Shown: piece by piece, positions 15,096 to 25,103 of the stretch
How positions within the stretch are numbered: the stretch's first letter is position 1
Layout of the letters: each line of letters opens with the position of its first letter
Assembly (NCBI RefSeq): GCF_010993735.1
Contig: NZ_WQNI01000026.1
Span: forward strand, 1 to 36,016
Reading direction: 5' to 3'
DNA: 36,016 bases
Source: Chelativorans alearensis
GTDB taxonomy: Bacteria > Pseudomonadota > Alphaproteobacteria > Rhizobiales > Rhizobiaceae
Position numbers and translations under genes: made by a program
Notes under the pieces: model-generated
The model's database searches: none
What the model saw: only the letters and a program-made list of their open reading frames with translations
What the model was told of the DNA's origin: nothing

Positions 15096-16577
15096 ATGAA
15101 GACTTTTGCAACGATGCTCGGCGCGGCGGCGGTTTTCCTTGTGTCCGGGTCAGCCGCCTTGAGCGCGCGCACGGACCTCGTTGTCGGCGTCGTGCTTGAA
15201 CCGCCGCATCTCGACCCCACCGCGGGCGCGGCCGCGGCCATCGACGAGATCGTCTATGCCAACGTCTTCGAGGGCCTCACCCGCATCGGTCCCAGCGGCG
15301 AGGTCGAGCCGGCACTTGCCGAAAGCTGGAAGGTCTCCGAGGACGGGCTGACCTACACCTTCAAGCTTCGCGAGGGGGTGACCTTCCACGACGGCACCAC
15401 CTTCGAGGCCGAGGACGTGAAATTCTCCCTCGACCGCGCGCGGGCCGAGGATTCGACGAACGCGCAAAAGGTGCTCTTCTCGGCCATCGAGAGCGTCGAG
15501 GCTGTCGATCCTACGACCGTCAGGATCACGCTCGGGCACCCGCAGGGCGCCCTTCCCTATAACCTTGGCTGGGGCGACGCCGTGATCGTGGCGCCCGAAT
15601 CGGCCGACGCCAACAAGGAAAAGCCCGTCGGCACCGGCCCCTTCAAGTTCGACAACTGGGCCAAGGGCTCGTCCGTCACCATCTCGAAATACGCCGACTA
15701 CTGGGGCGAGCCGGTGGCGCTGGAAAAGGCCGAGTTCCGCTTCATTCCCGATGCCGCGGCCGCCGTGCCCGCGCTCCTGTCCGGCGACGTGCACACCTTC
15801 CCCAACCTGCAGGCGGGCGATGCCCTGCCGCAGATCGAGGCCGATCCGCGCTTCGAGGTGGTGATCGGCGCCACCGAGGGCGAGACGATCCTGGCCACCA
15901 ACAACGGCAAGGCGCCGTTCGACAATCTCATGGTGCGCCAGGCCATCGCCCACGCGCTTGACCGCGACGAGATCATCCTCGGTGCATCGGCCGGCAACGG
16001 CGTGCCCATCGGCTCCCACTTCTCGCCCGCCAACGCGGCCTATATCGACCTGACCGACACCTATCCCCACAACGTGGAGAAGGCGAAGGCGCTGCTGGCC
16101 GAGGCCGGCTATCCGGACGGCTTCTCCGCCACCTTGAAGCTGCCGCCACCGCCTTATGCACGAGAAGGCGGCGAGATCGTCGCCTCGCAGCTACGCGAGA
16201 TCGGCATAGAGCTTGAGATCATCCCCGTGGAATGGGCGCAGTGGCTGGAGCAGGTCTTCACCAACAAGGACTACGACCTGACCATCGTCTCCCATACCGA
16301 GCCCAACGACATCAACATCTACGCCCGCGAGGGATACTACTTCAACTACGACAACCCCGCCTTCGATGCGGTGATGGAAGAACTCGGCGCGACGTCCGAC
16401 CCGGCCAAGCGCAAGGAGCTCTTCGGAACGGCCCAGCGCATCCTTGCCGAGGATGCGGTGAACGGCTTCCTCTTCCAGTTGCCGAAGACGGGGGTGTGGG
16501 ATGCCAAGCTGGAAGGCATGTGGGAGAACACGCCCGTGCAGGCGAACGACCTGACGAAGGTGCGGTGGGTGGAGTGA
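15096..16577 (+). CDS. Periplasmic solute-binding protein of an Opp/Dpp-type ABC importer
   Basis: A 493-residue family 5 extracellular solute-binding protein. It has a signal peptide (MKTFATMLGAAAVFLVSGSAALSA), then the family pattern EPPHLDPT, YANVFEGLTRI, PALAESWKVSEDGLTYTFKLREGVTFHDG, VGTGPFKFDNWAKGSSV, FDNLMVRQAIAHALDRDEII and AKALLAEAGYPDGF. Family 5 proteins bind peptides, glutathione, nickel chelates or opines, and the substrate cannot be read from sequence. AATGGGAG upstream gives a good start. The rest of the importer follows after a 357-bp gap containing a long foldback repeat. Confidence 0.92.
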   Translation: MKTFATMLGAAAVFLVSGSAALSARTDLVVGVVLEPPHLDPTAGAAAAIDEIVYANVFEGLTRIGPSGEVEPALAESWKVSEDGLTYTFKLREGVTFHDGTTFEAEDVKFSLDRARAEDSTNAQKVLFSAIESVEAVDPTTVRITLGHPQGALPYNLGWGDAVIVAPESADANKEKPVGTGPFKFDNWAKGSSVTISKYADYWGEPVALEKAEFRFIPDAAAAVPALLSGDVHTFPNLQAGDALPQIEADPRFEVVIGATEGETILATNNGKAPFDNLMVRQAIAHALDRDEIILGASAGNGVPIGSHFSPANAAYIDLTDTYPHNVEKAKALLAEAGYPDGFSATLKLPPPPYAREGGEIVASQLREIGIELEIIPVEWAQWLEQVFTNKDYDLTIVSHTEPNDINIYAREGYYFNYDNPAFDAVMEELGATSDPAKRKELFGTAQRILAEDAVNGFLFQLPKTGVWDAKLEGMWENTPVQANDLTKVRWVE

Positions 16578-16720
16578 TTTTCGAGGAGTTTTGCGGAAAT
16601 TCATGTGAAGCTTCGTCTACATGCAATTTCACGGGCATCCCAGGCTGATGAGAAGGCATAGGTGGCCTGTTCGGTTGAACTCTTCCTCAGCCTGTAGCGC
16701 CATTGGTGATGGCGCGGGTT

Positions 16721-16870
16721 CCCCCACTCCGTCTCGGCCTGCGGCCGATCCACCTCTCCCCCACTTGACCTGGGGGAGAGGAAGGGCGCCCTTCATCCCG
16801 GCCGGCGCTTCCTCTCCCCCGTTTTCGGGGGAGAGGTGGATCGCGCGGAACGCGCGAGACGGAGTGGGGG
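16721..16870. repeat. 150-bp foldback intergenic repeat between binding-protein and permease genes
   Basis: The gene-free stretch 16578-16934 is dominated by a long imperfect inverted repeat. The left arm begins CCCCCACTCCGTCTCG at 16721 and contains GATCCACCTCTCCCCC; the right arm ends with the reverse complement, GACGGAGTGGGGG at 16870. Each arm of about 64 bp also contains its own hairpin (CTCTCCCCC...GGGGGAGAG). The middle is a GC-rich spacer of about 23 bp. It resembles the repeated intergenic mosaic elements of rhizobial genomes. Being inside an ABC operon, it could lower expression of the downstream permeases relative to the binding protein or stabilise the upstream mRNA. The flanks 16578-16720 and 16871-16934 show no gene. 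Confidence 0.85.
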
Positions 16871-16934
16871 ATTGTGCACCCCTATCCCATAGGTGCCCTT
16901 CGATCGGCTTTCCCATTCTTCAGGAAGGCCACCC

Positions 16935-17891
16935 ATGACCGCCTACCTCGCCAAGCGCCTCGCCATCGGCCTCGCCACTCTCTTCGTCGCCTCCCTCGTC
17001 GTCTTCTTCGTCCTGGAGATCCTCCCCGGCGATCCGGCGCGCATCATGCTCGGCATGAACGCCAGCCCCGAGGCGCTCACAGCGCTGCGCACAGAGATGG
17101 GTCTCGACCGCCCGCTGGCCCTGCGCTACCTCGACTGGCTCACCGGCATGGCGACGGGCGATTTCGGCCGCTCCTACACCTATTCCTCGCCGGTTATCGA
17201 ACTTGTCGCCGAGCGCGTGGCGGTCTCCCTGCCGCTCGCTGTGATGGCGTTGTCGCTGTCGACGGCCATCGCCATCCCCGTCGGCATCTTCGCCGCCGCC
17301 CGCCGCGGGCGCCTCTCCGACACGCTCGCCATGGGTGCTGCGCAGGTGGGCGTCGCCATCCCCAATTTCTGGTTTGCGATGCTGCTCGTCTACGTCTTTG
17401 CCGTCGGCTTCCGCCTGCTGCCGGCGGGCGGCTTTCCCGGCTGGGGCGAGGGCTGGGGCGGGCTTTGGCAGGGGTTCAAGGCGTTGCTCCTGCCGGCCGT
17501 CTCACTCGCCCTGCCGCAGGCGGCCATCCTTGCCCGCGTCACCCGCTCGGCCATGCTGGAAGTGCTGGGCGAAGACTATATCCGCACCGCCCGCGCCAAG
17601 GGCCTGCCGCGACGCGCCGTCCTGTGGCGGCACGCGCTGCGCAATGCGCTGATCCCGGTGCTGACCATCCTCGGTCTGCAATTCGCCTTCCTGCTCGCCG
17701 GCACCATTATCATCGAGAACGTGTTCTACCTGCCGGGCCTCGGAAGGCTCATCTTCCAGGCCATCAGCCAGCGCGACCTGATCGTCGTGGAAGGCGTGGT
17801 GATGCTGCTGGTGGCCAGCATCATCCTCGTCAACCTCCTCGTCGACGTCTGCTACGCCGTCGCCGATCCGCGCCTGAGGACCGGCCGATGA
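16935..17891 (+). CDS. Opp/Dpp-type ABC importer permease, DppB-like
   Basis: A 318-residue inner-membrane permease with about six membrane helices. It begins MTAYLAKRLAIGLATLFVASLVVFFVLEILPGDPA, the signature N-terminus of the DppB/OppB half. The periplasmic loop carries MGLDRPLALRYLDWL and GDFGRSY. The EAA cytoplasmic loop that docks on the ATPase reads YIRTARAKGLPRRAVLWRHALRNA. AGGAAGG lies 7 nt before the ATG. The next permease starts inside its stop codon (ATGA overlap at 17888), so the two are translationally coupled. Confidence 0.93.
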   Translation: MTAYLAKRLAIGLATLFVASLVVFFVLEILPGDPARIMLGMNASPEALTALRTEMGLDRPLALRYLDWLTGMATGDFGRSYTYSSPVIELVAERVAVSLPLAVMALSLSTAIAIPVGIFAAARRGRLSDTLAMGAAQVGVAIPNFWFAMLLVYVFAVGFRLLPAGGFPGWGEGWGGLWQGFKALLLPAVSLALPQAAILARVTRSAMLEVLGEDYIRTARAKGLPRRAVLWRHALRNALIPVLTILGLQFAFLLAGTIIIENVFYLPGLGRLIFQAISQRDLIVVEGVVMLLVASIILVNLLVDVCYAVADPRLRTGR

Positions 17892-18753
17892 GCCTCGATC
17901 CCGTCTTCACCCCGGCGCCAGAGCGCCATGTGCTGATGAAGGCGCTCGCCAACCGCTCCTTCCTCATCGGCCTTGTCATCACCGCGGTGATCGCGCTCAT
18001 GGCGCTCGTCTCCTTCTTCTGGACGCCTCACGACATCACGCGATTGGAGGTTGCCGCCCGCATGCAGGGCCTGTCCCCGGCCCACCCCTTCGGCACCGAC
18101 CATATGGGCCGCGACATCCTGTCGATGATCATGATCGGCGCGCGCAACTCCATCGCCGTCGCCGTCGTCGCCGTCGGTATCGGCATGGGGCTTGGCGTAC
18201 CGCTCGGCACGTGGGCGGCGGCGCGCGGCGGCTGGGCGGACGAGGCGCTGATGCGCGTCAACGACGTGGTCTTCGCCTTTCCCGCCCTTTTAACGGCGGT
18301 GATGATCACCGCCATCTTCGGCCCCGGCGCCGTCAACGCCATCATCGCCATCGGCATCTTCAACGTGCCCGTCTTCGCCCGCATCGCCCGCGCCAGCGCG
18401 CTTTCGCTGTGGCCGCGCGAGTTCATCCTGGCCGCCCGCGCCTCCGGCAAGGGCAAGGCGCTGATCACCATCGAGCACATCCTGCCCAACATCGTCAGCC
18501 TGCTGCTCGTCCAGGGCACGATCCAGTTCGCCCTCGGCATCCTGGCCGAGGCGGGGCTTTCCTATCTCGGCCTTGGCGCACAGCCGCCCATGCCCTCATG
18601 GGGGCGCATGCTGTTCGAGGCGCAGACGCGCATGGCCATCGCCCCGCATCTGGCCCTCTTTCCGGGGCTCGCCATCGTCGTCACCGTGCTCGGCCTCAAC
18701 CTTCTGGGCGACGGCCTGCGCGACGTGCTCGACCCGAGGCTGAGGCGCGAGCG

Positions 18754-18757
<4 letters not shown>
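17888..18757 (+). CDS. Opp/Dpp-type ABC importer permease, DppC-like
   Basis: A 289-residue permease forming the second half of the membrane channel. It has the DppC-type N-terminal helix (RSFLIGLVITAVIALMALVSFFW), the characteristic HPFGTDHMGRDILSMIMIGARNS, the EAA loop REFILAARASGKGKALITIEHILPN, and C-terminal LLGDGLRDVLDPRLR. Its start overlaps the stop of the previous permease by 4 nt, and its own stop overlaps the ATPase start by 4 nt (18754), giving a tightly coupled trio. Confidence 0.93.
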
Positions 18758-20382
<1,625 letters not shown>

Positions 20383-20392
20383 GGGGACGGAC

Positions 20393-20794
20393 CTACCGCA
20401 CGTCCCCTTCATCGAGGCCGAGGATCTCCGCTGCCCGCGCGCGCAGGCGCTCTTCGTGCAGGGTCAGCGTGTCGCCCTTGAGTGCGGCGGCAAGCAGCAT
20501 GCGGGCGAGCAGCACGCGCTCATCCTTCGGCCGTGCGCGGAGCACCGCACCGGCCCGCGCTGCGCCCTTCGCGCCGAAGGGCTGGAGCACCGGCAGGAAT
20601 GCCTCGAACGTCGGCGCGTCAATGCTGAAGGCGCGCTCGGCCACGCGCTGCAGGGCATCGCGCGCGGACGGCGTCATCTCGCCGTCGTTCAGCACCAGGC
20701 GCAGTAATAGCAGGACGTCTCCGGCAAGCTCCGTCGGAGATGCCGGGCGGGGCCCGACGGGGCCTTCGGTCTTGGTCGGCATATCCACGGCCAT
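20393..20794 (-). CDS. Small TerB-like helical protein of unknown function
   Basis: A 133-residue protein that I do not recognise with certainty. The body (ELAGDVLLLLRLVLNDGEMTPSARDALQRVAERAF ... DERVLLARMLLAAALKGDTLTLHEERLRARAAEILGL) has two similar helical segments each containing an acidic turn, the pattern of TerB/DjlA-type domains of tellurite-resistance-related proteins. There is no signal peptide or membrane helix. The start at 20794 has GGGGA 9 nt upstream; Met at 20782 is an alternative. It lies downstream of cobQ on the same strand with a 136-bp gap, and convergent with the ABC ATPase. Confidence 0.6.
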   Translation of the reverse strand: MAVDMPTKTEGPVGPRPASPTELAGDVLLLLRLVLNDGEMTPSARDALQRVAERAFSIDAPTFEAFLPVLQPFGAKGAARAGAVLRARPKDERVLLARMLLAAALKGDTLTLHEERLRARAAEILGLDEGDVR

Positions 20795-20930
20795 TATTCG
20801 GCATCCCCAGTCCATGCAAGGCGGCAGGCGAGCCCGCCTCGCCGACAGAGGCCCTTGCGTGCGAAAGTCCCTTCTTTCCCTTGCAGAGCAATATTGCCAA
20901 ATGTTTGACGCCGCCCGGCGCACTGCCCGT

Positions 20931-22427
20931 TCATGCGGTTTCCGAACGCAGGCCGCCCGACCGAGCGAGGGAAAACAGCGCATCGCAGTCGAGATGGGTT
21001 TCCAGGTGATCGGCGATCGCGTCGAGCGCGGCCTCCACCCCGGCGCGGTAGTCCGTGCCGCCGCCGACGACCCCGAACGCCTCGAGGAAGCGGGCGCGAA
21101 AGGCGTCGGAACCGAAGAGCCCATGCAGATAGGTGCCGTAGACCTTGCCGTCGGGAGAGGTTGCGCCGTCGGCGCGGCCGTCGATCTCGGCCACCGGGCG
21201 CAGGCAATCGGCGCCTTCAGTGCGGCCGAGATGGATTTCGTAGCCGGTGAGCGGCACGTCGTGGTGGAGTGAGCGGGCGTGCACGTTGCGCACGGACTTC
21301 TCCGGCTCCATGACGGTTTCCACGTCGAGATGGCCGAGGCCCTCGACCGCTCCCGCGCCGCCCTCCAGCCCGTGCGGATCGCTCACCCGCCGGCCCAGCA
21401 TCTGGTAGCCGCCGCACAGGCCGACAATGCGGCCGCCGCGCCGCCGGTGGGCGGCAAGATCGCTGTCCCAGCCGTTTTGCCGGAATGCGGCAAGGTCTGC
21501 GATCGTCGATTTGGAGCCGGGGATGACGACGAGCCCGGCATCGGCCGGCAGCCGGCTTCCCGGCGGCACGAACACCACCTCCACCTGCGGCTCGGCGCGC
21601 AGCGGGTCGAGATCGTCGAAATTGGCGATGCGCGGCAGCATGGGCACGGCCACCTTGAGCGGCTTCGCACTGCCGCCGGCAAGCCGCTCCAGCACCACCG
21701 AATCCTCCGACGGCAGCCTCGCCGCCTCGGAAAGCCACGGCACCGTGCCGAAGGAGCGCCAGCCGGTGAAGCGGTCGATCGCCGCGATGCCCTCGTCGAA
21801 GAGCGAGACGTCGCCGCGAAACTTGTTGATGATGTAGCCGGCCACCATGCGCCGGTCCTCTTCCGCCAGGATGAGATGCGTGCCGGCTATGGCGGCGATC
21901 ACGCCGCCGCGGTCGATGTCTCCGACCAGCACCACCGGCACGTTCGCCCTTCTCGCAAAGCCCATATTGGCGATGTCGCGGTCGCGCAGGTTGATCTCGG
22001 CCGGCGAGCCGGCACCCTCGACGATGACGAGATCGGCGCCCTCGCCCACATACGCCCAGGAGTCCATGACCGCATCCATCAGCCGGCCCTTGAGCGCCTG
22101 GTAGTCGCGCGCGGCCGCCCTGCCGGCCACCCTGCCCTGCACGACGATTTGCGAGCCGATGTCGCTCTGCGGCTTCAGGAGCACCGGGTTCATGTGCACG
22201 GTCGGCGGCACACCGCAGGCGAGAGCCTGCAGCCATTGCGCACGGCCGATCTCGCCCTCGCCCGCCTCGCCGGGAATGGCCGCGACGGCGGCGTTGTTGG
22301 ACATGTTCTGCGGCTTGAAGGGGCGCACCTTCAGGCCGCGATTGCGCGCCGCCCGGCAGAGGCCGGCGACAAGCACCGTCTTGCCGACGTCGGAACCGGT
22401 ACCCTGCAGCATGATGGCGTGGGCCAT
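20931..22427 (-). CDS. cobQ: Adenosylcobyric acid synthase (glutamine-hydrolysing) CobQ
   Basis: Amidates side chains b, d, e and g of adenosylcobyrinate diamide in cobalamin synthesis. The 498-residue protein has an N-terminal dethiobiotin-synthetase-like ATPase domain with P-loop GTGSDVGKT (9-17) and [14 protein letters not shown], then [33 protein letters not shown] and the linker [13 protein letters not shown] class I glutamine amidotransferase domain follows with nucleophile Cys338 in [10 protein letters not shown] and a C-terminal GTYLHGLF His. GGGAGGAT sits just before the ATG at 22427. No other cob gene is visible beside it. Cobalamin supply would matter for the corrinoid-type methyltransferases downstream of 25,100. 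I see no cobalamin riboswitch in front of it. Confidence 0.95.
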   Translation of the reverse strand: MAHAIMLQGTGSDVGKTVLVAGLCRAARNRGLKVRPFKPQNMSNNAAVAAIPGEAGEGEIGRAQWLQALACGVPPTVHMNPVLLKPQSDIGSQIVVQGRVAGRAAARDYQALKGRLMDAVMDSWAYVGEGADLVIVEGAGSPAEINLRDRDIANMGFARRANVPVVLVGDIDRGGVIAAIAGTHLILAEEDRRMVAGYIINKFRGDVSLFDEGIAAIDRFTGWRSFGTVPWLSEAARLPSEDSVVLERLAGGSAKPLKVAVPMLPRIANFDDLDPLRAEPQVEVVFVPPGSRLPADAGLVVIPGSKSTIADLAAFRQNGWDSDLAAHRRRGGRIVGLCGGYQMLGRRVSDPHGLEGGAGAVEGLGHLDVETVMEPEKSVRNVHARSLHHDVPLTGYEIHLGRTEGADCLRPVAEIDGRADGATSPDGKVYGTYLHGLFGSDAFRARFLEAFGVVGGGTDYRAGVEAALDAIADHLETHLDCDALFSLARSGGLRSETA

Positions 22428-22502
22428 GGGCCATCCTCCCGTTGCGCGCGCCCTCCAATGCACTAAACTTCACTGAAAGAAAAGAAAGGCCGGGAGGACA
22501 CG

Positions 22503-23672
22503 ATGGAGGCCATCGCCGAGAGTGGCAGCGGGCAGTTCACGCTCAACGCCGACCAGCGCGCCATCCGCGAGATGACGCGGAGCTTTGCCGCCGACCACGT
22601 GGCCCCTTTCGCGCTCGACTGGGACCGTGAGCGGCATTTTCCCCTGAACGTCATCCGCCAGACGGGGCCGCTCGGCTTCGGCGGCATCTATTGCGCGGAG
22701 GATGTCGGCGGCTCCGGCCTCAAGCGGCTCGACGCAGTGCTGATCTTCGAGGCGCTGGCGGCCGCCTGCCCCGGCTTCTCCTCCTTCATCTCCATCCACA
22801 ACATGGCCGCCTGGATGATCGACACCTTCGGCAGCGAGGTACAGCGCAAGCGCCTTCTGCCGAAGCTCACCTCTATGAAGTGGCTGGCGAGCTACTGCTT
22901 GACGGAGCCCGGCTCCGGCTCCGATGCCGCTGCACTCAGGACGAAGGCGGTGAAATCGGGCGGCGACTACGTGCTGAACGGCGCCAAGCAGTTCATCTCC
23001 GGTGCCGGCGAGACCGAGCTCTACGTCACCATGGTACGCACCGGCGAGGATGGGCCGAAGGGCGTGTCCGCCCTTGTGGTGCCGGCCGACGCGCCGGGCC
23101 TTTCCTTCGGACCTTTGGAAAAGAAGATGGGCTGGCACATGCAGCCCACACGGCAGGTGATCTTCGAGGATTGCAAGGTGCCGGCGGAAAACCTGCTGGC
23201 GAACGAGGGCGACGGCTTTCGCATCGCCATGGCCGGGCTTGACGGCGGCAGGCTCAACATCGCTGCCTGCTCGCTGGGCGGTGCCCAGGCCGCGCACGAG
23301 AAGGCGCAGGCCTATACGGCCGCGCGCGAGGCCTTCGGCAAGACCATCAACCGCTTCCAGGCGCTGCAGTTCAAGCTGGCGGACATGGAAACGAACCTTT
23401 CCGCCGCCCGCGTGCTGCTCTACACCGCCGCCGCCAAGCTGGACGCCAGGGCGCCCGACGCCTCCAAATGGTCGGCCATGGCCAAACGCTTCGTCACAGA
23501 CACCTGCTTCGACGTCGCCAACGACGCGCTGCAGCTTCACGGCGGCTACGGCTACCTGCACGACTACGGGCTGGAAAAGCTGGTGCGGGACCTGCGCGTG
23601 CACCAGATCCTGGAAGGCACGAATGAGATCATGCGCGTGATCATTGCGCGGCATCTGGTGGGGAAGGAATAG
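22503..23672 (+). CDS. Acyl-CoA dehydrogenase, probably isobutyryl-CoA dehydrogenase
   Basis: A 389-residue FAD acyl-CoA dehydrogenase. It shows the signature YCLTEPGSGSDAAALRTKA, WHMQPTRQVIFEDCKVPAENLL, the FAD/dimer region REAFGKTINRFQALQFKLADME, and C-terminal catalytic Glu371 in ILEGTNEIMR. The WHMQPTR stretch and SSFISIHNMAAWMIDTFG resemble ACAD8-type isobutyryl-CoA dehydrogenases of valine degradation. That call is strengthened by the 3-hydroxyisobutyrate dehydrogenase gene that follows on the same strand. Divergent from cobQ, with about 75 bp between the start codons. Confidence 0.87.
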   Translation: MEAIAESGSGQFTLNADQRAIREMTRSFAADHVAPFALDWDRERHFPLNVIRQTGPLGFGGIYCAEDVGGSGLKRLDAVLIFEALAAACPGFSSFISIHNMAAWMIDTFGSEVQRKRLLPKLTSMKWLASYCLTEPGSGSDAAALRTKAVKSGGDYVLNGAKQFISGAGETELYVTMVRTGEDGPKGVSALVVPADAPGLSFGPLEKKMGWHMQPTRQVIFEDCKVPAENLLANEGDGFRIAMAGLDGGRLNIAACSLGGAQAAHEKAQAYTAAREAFGKTINRFQALQFKLADMETNLSAARVLLYTAAAKLDARAPDASKWSAMAKRFVTDTCFDVANDALQLHGGYGYLHDYGLEKLVRDLRVHQILEGTNEIMRVIIARHLVGKE

Positions 23673-23674
23673 AA

Positions 23675-23811
23675 GATAGTGAATAGTGAATAGTGAATAG
23701 TGAATAGTGAATAGAAAGTATAATAGGGTTTTTGATTATCAATAACAATTCTAAAATTTCTACTCGCTACTCGCTACTCACTATTCACTATTCACTACTC
23801 ACTACTCACTA
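23675..23811. repeat. Heptanucleotide-array foldback element, copy 2
   Basis: A run of about five TAGTGAA 7-mers (23677-23714) begins right after the acyl-CoA dehydrogenase stop codon. An AT-rich spacer of about 45 bp follows (unlike the GC-rich surroundings), then an oppositely oriented array of TACTCGC, TACTCAC and TATTCAC units (23761-23811). At least 15 bp of the left array (GTGAATAGTGAATAG) is perfectly complementary to part of the right. The design matches 11506-11617. Confidence 0.88.
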
Positions 23812-23845
23812 ATCCACCATTCCCCACCCGCGGAGGAGCATCCAC

Positions 23846-24760
23846 ATGACCACCATCGCATTCATCGGCCTTGGCAACATGGGCAACCCCATGGCCGCGA
23901 ACCTCGTCAAGGCCGGGCACAAGGTGCGCGGCTTCGACCTTGTGGCGGAGAACCTGGAGAAGGCCGCCGGGAACGGCGTCGACGTGGCGGCGAGTGCGGC
24001 GGAGACACTGGAAGGGGCGGAGGTCGCCATCACCATGCTGCCGGCCGGCAAGCATGTGCTGTCGGTCTATGAGGACATCGCGCCGAAGGCGGCGAAGGGC
24101 ATGCTGTTCATCGATTCTTCGACCATCGATGTCGAATCGGCGCGCAAGGCGCATGCCATCGCCGGCGAGCGCGGGCTCTTGTCCATCGATGCGCCGGTCT
24201 CCGGCGGTGTCGGCGGTGCGCAGGCGGGCACACTCACCTTCATGGCCGGCGGCGGCGAGGCTGCCTTCGCCAAGGCCGAGCCTATACTCCAGCCGATGGC
24301 CGGCCGCATCGTCCATTGCGGCGAGGCGGGCGCCGGACAGGCGGCGAAGATTTGCAACAACATGATCCTCGGCATTTCGATGATCGGCGTCGGCGAGGCC
24401 TTCGTGCTGGCGGAGAAGCTGGGCCTGTCGCACCAGGCGCTGTTCGACGTCGCCTCCACCGCTTCCGGCCAATGCTGGTCGCTCACTTCCTACTGCCCGG
24501 TGCCCGGCCCCGTGCCGGCCTCGCCCGCCAACCGCGACTACCAGCCGGGCTTTGCGGCAAGCCTGATGCTGAAGGACCTGCGCCTTGCCCAGGAAGCCGC
24601 CCAAGCCTCGGGCGCGGCGACGCCGCTGGGCGCGGAGGCGGCACAGCTTTATGCCCTGTTCGAGGCCATGGGCAACGGCGGCAAGGATTTTTCCGGCATC
24701 ATAAACTTCCTGCGCGGAAACCGGGATGAGCGGAAACCGCGTCAAAAAATGCCACGTTAA
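23846..24760 (+). CDS. mmsB: 3-hydroxyisobutyrate dehydrogenase
   Basis: Oxidises 3-hydroxyisobutyrate to methylmalonate semialdehyde with NAD in valine degradation. It is a 304-residue beta-hydroxyacid dehydrogenase: Rossmann motif FIGLGNMGNPMAANL (6-20), substrate-binding DAPVSGGVGGAQAGTLTFMAGG (115-136), catalytic Lys168 in GQAAKICNNM, and C-terminal GKDFSGIINFLR. A basic tail of about 13 residues (GNRDERKPRQKMPR) extends past the usual family end. GCGGAGGAG precedes the start. It is paired with the acyl-CoA dehydrogenase upstream, separated by the heptad-array element. Confidence 0.92.
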   Translation: MTTIAFIGLGNMGNPMAANLVKAGHKVRGFDLVAENLEKAAGNGVDVAASAAETLEGAEVAITMLPAGKHVLSVYEDIAPKAAKGMLFIDSSTIDVESARKAHAIAGERGLLSIDAPVSGGVGGAQAGTLTFMAGGGEAAFAKAEPILQPMAGRIVHCGEAGAGQAAKICNNMILGISMIGVGEAFVLAEKLGLSHQALFDVASTASGQCWSLTSYCPVPGPVPASPANRDYQPGFAASLMLKDLRLAQEAAQASGAATPLGAEAAQLYALFEAMGNGGKDFSGIINFLRGNRDERKPRQKMPR

Positions 24761-24815
24761 GGATTGCGCAAGCACTTGCTAACCTCCCGGTAACGATGTC
24801 GGTCTAGAACAAAGG

Positions 24816-24922
24816 AAGGCGGACATCACAGGCACCGCCCCGGCTCCGGAAAGGGTCTCGCGTACCGGAGCGGACCGCCTTCGCAAGCGTAACTGTACCC
24901 GTGAGGGCGCCTGTCGAGTTAC
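24816..24922 (+). ncRNA. Candidate structured RNA (riboswitch-like leader or sRNA), family not recognised
   Basis: The 343-bp gap 24761-25103 holds a densely self-complementary segment. Helices seen: AAGGCGG 24816-24822 with CCGCCTT 24875-24881; GCTCCGG 24843-24849 with CCGGAGC 24865-24871; GTAACT 24889-24894 with AGTTAC 24917-24922, enclosing a CCC-GTGA-GGG hairpin at 24898-24907. ACAGGC 24828-24833 can pair with GCCTGT 24909-24914, linking the two domains as a pseudoknot. GGCGG 24818-24822 has a second possible partner, CCGCC 24835-24839, giving mutually exclusive folds. An intrinsic terminator follows within 3 nt. Together this suggests a ligand-sensing attenuator of the mttB-dehydrogenase genes downstream, or a free sRNA. 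I could not match it to cobalamin, glycine, SAM-II, SAH, tmRNA, SRP or 6S consensus features. Confidence 0.5.
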
Positions 24923-24924
24923 AT

Positions 24925-24961
24925 AAAACCGCGTTTCTCCAGTCGGAGGGCGCGGTTTTTT
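24925..24961 (+). terminator. Strong Rho-independent terminator after the candidate RNA
   Basis: AAAACCGCG (24925-24933) pairs with CGCGGTTTT (24951-24959), with an inner CTCC-AGTC-GGAG stem, and ends in a run of six T. It lies 142 bp upstream of the mttB start, so transcripts from upstream (mmsB or a local promoter) would stop here unless antiterminated. The A-run on the left side makes it potentially bidirectional. Confidence 0.85.
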
Positions 24962-25103
24962 GCTGTTCGCGGCAGTGCCCACGTCTTGTCGGAATACGTC
25001 ATTCAGATGTCGCTTCTCTTGCGCTTTCGGTCGCCGTTTCGTTGTCGGTGCTCCATGCGAGGCGTCATGATGCCGGCCAGCGCAACGCACAGCGAGGCAT
25101 CCC
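24962..25103 (+). other. Gene-free leader between terminator and first mttB-like gene
   Basis: These 142 bp hold no gene that I can support. They end in GCGAGGC, the ribosome-binding site of the methyltransferase gene. I see no clear promoter pair, so the downstream genes may depend on read-through of the terminator or on a promoter I cannot recognise. Confidence 0.4.

Noticed and set aside
21279-23654. Long frames of about 395 codons opposite cobQ (plus strand) and opposite the acyl-CoA dehydrogenase (minus strand)
   Set aside because: Both are antisense to genes with full sets of family motifs.
23675-23811. CRISPR-like periodicity
   Set aside because: The 7-bp repeats have no spacers of 30-40 bp and no cas genes are nearby; this is a simple tandem array with an inverse partner.
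24816-24922. Cobalamin riboswitch, SRP RNA or tmRNA
   Set aside because: No B12 box or conserved cobalamin core, no GGAAGGAAGC SRP loop, and no tag-peptide reading frame. A GTAACTGTACC stretch resembles part of a cobalamin core only by chance as far as I can see.
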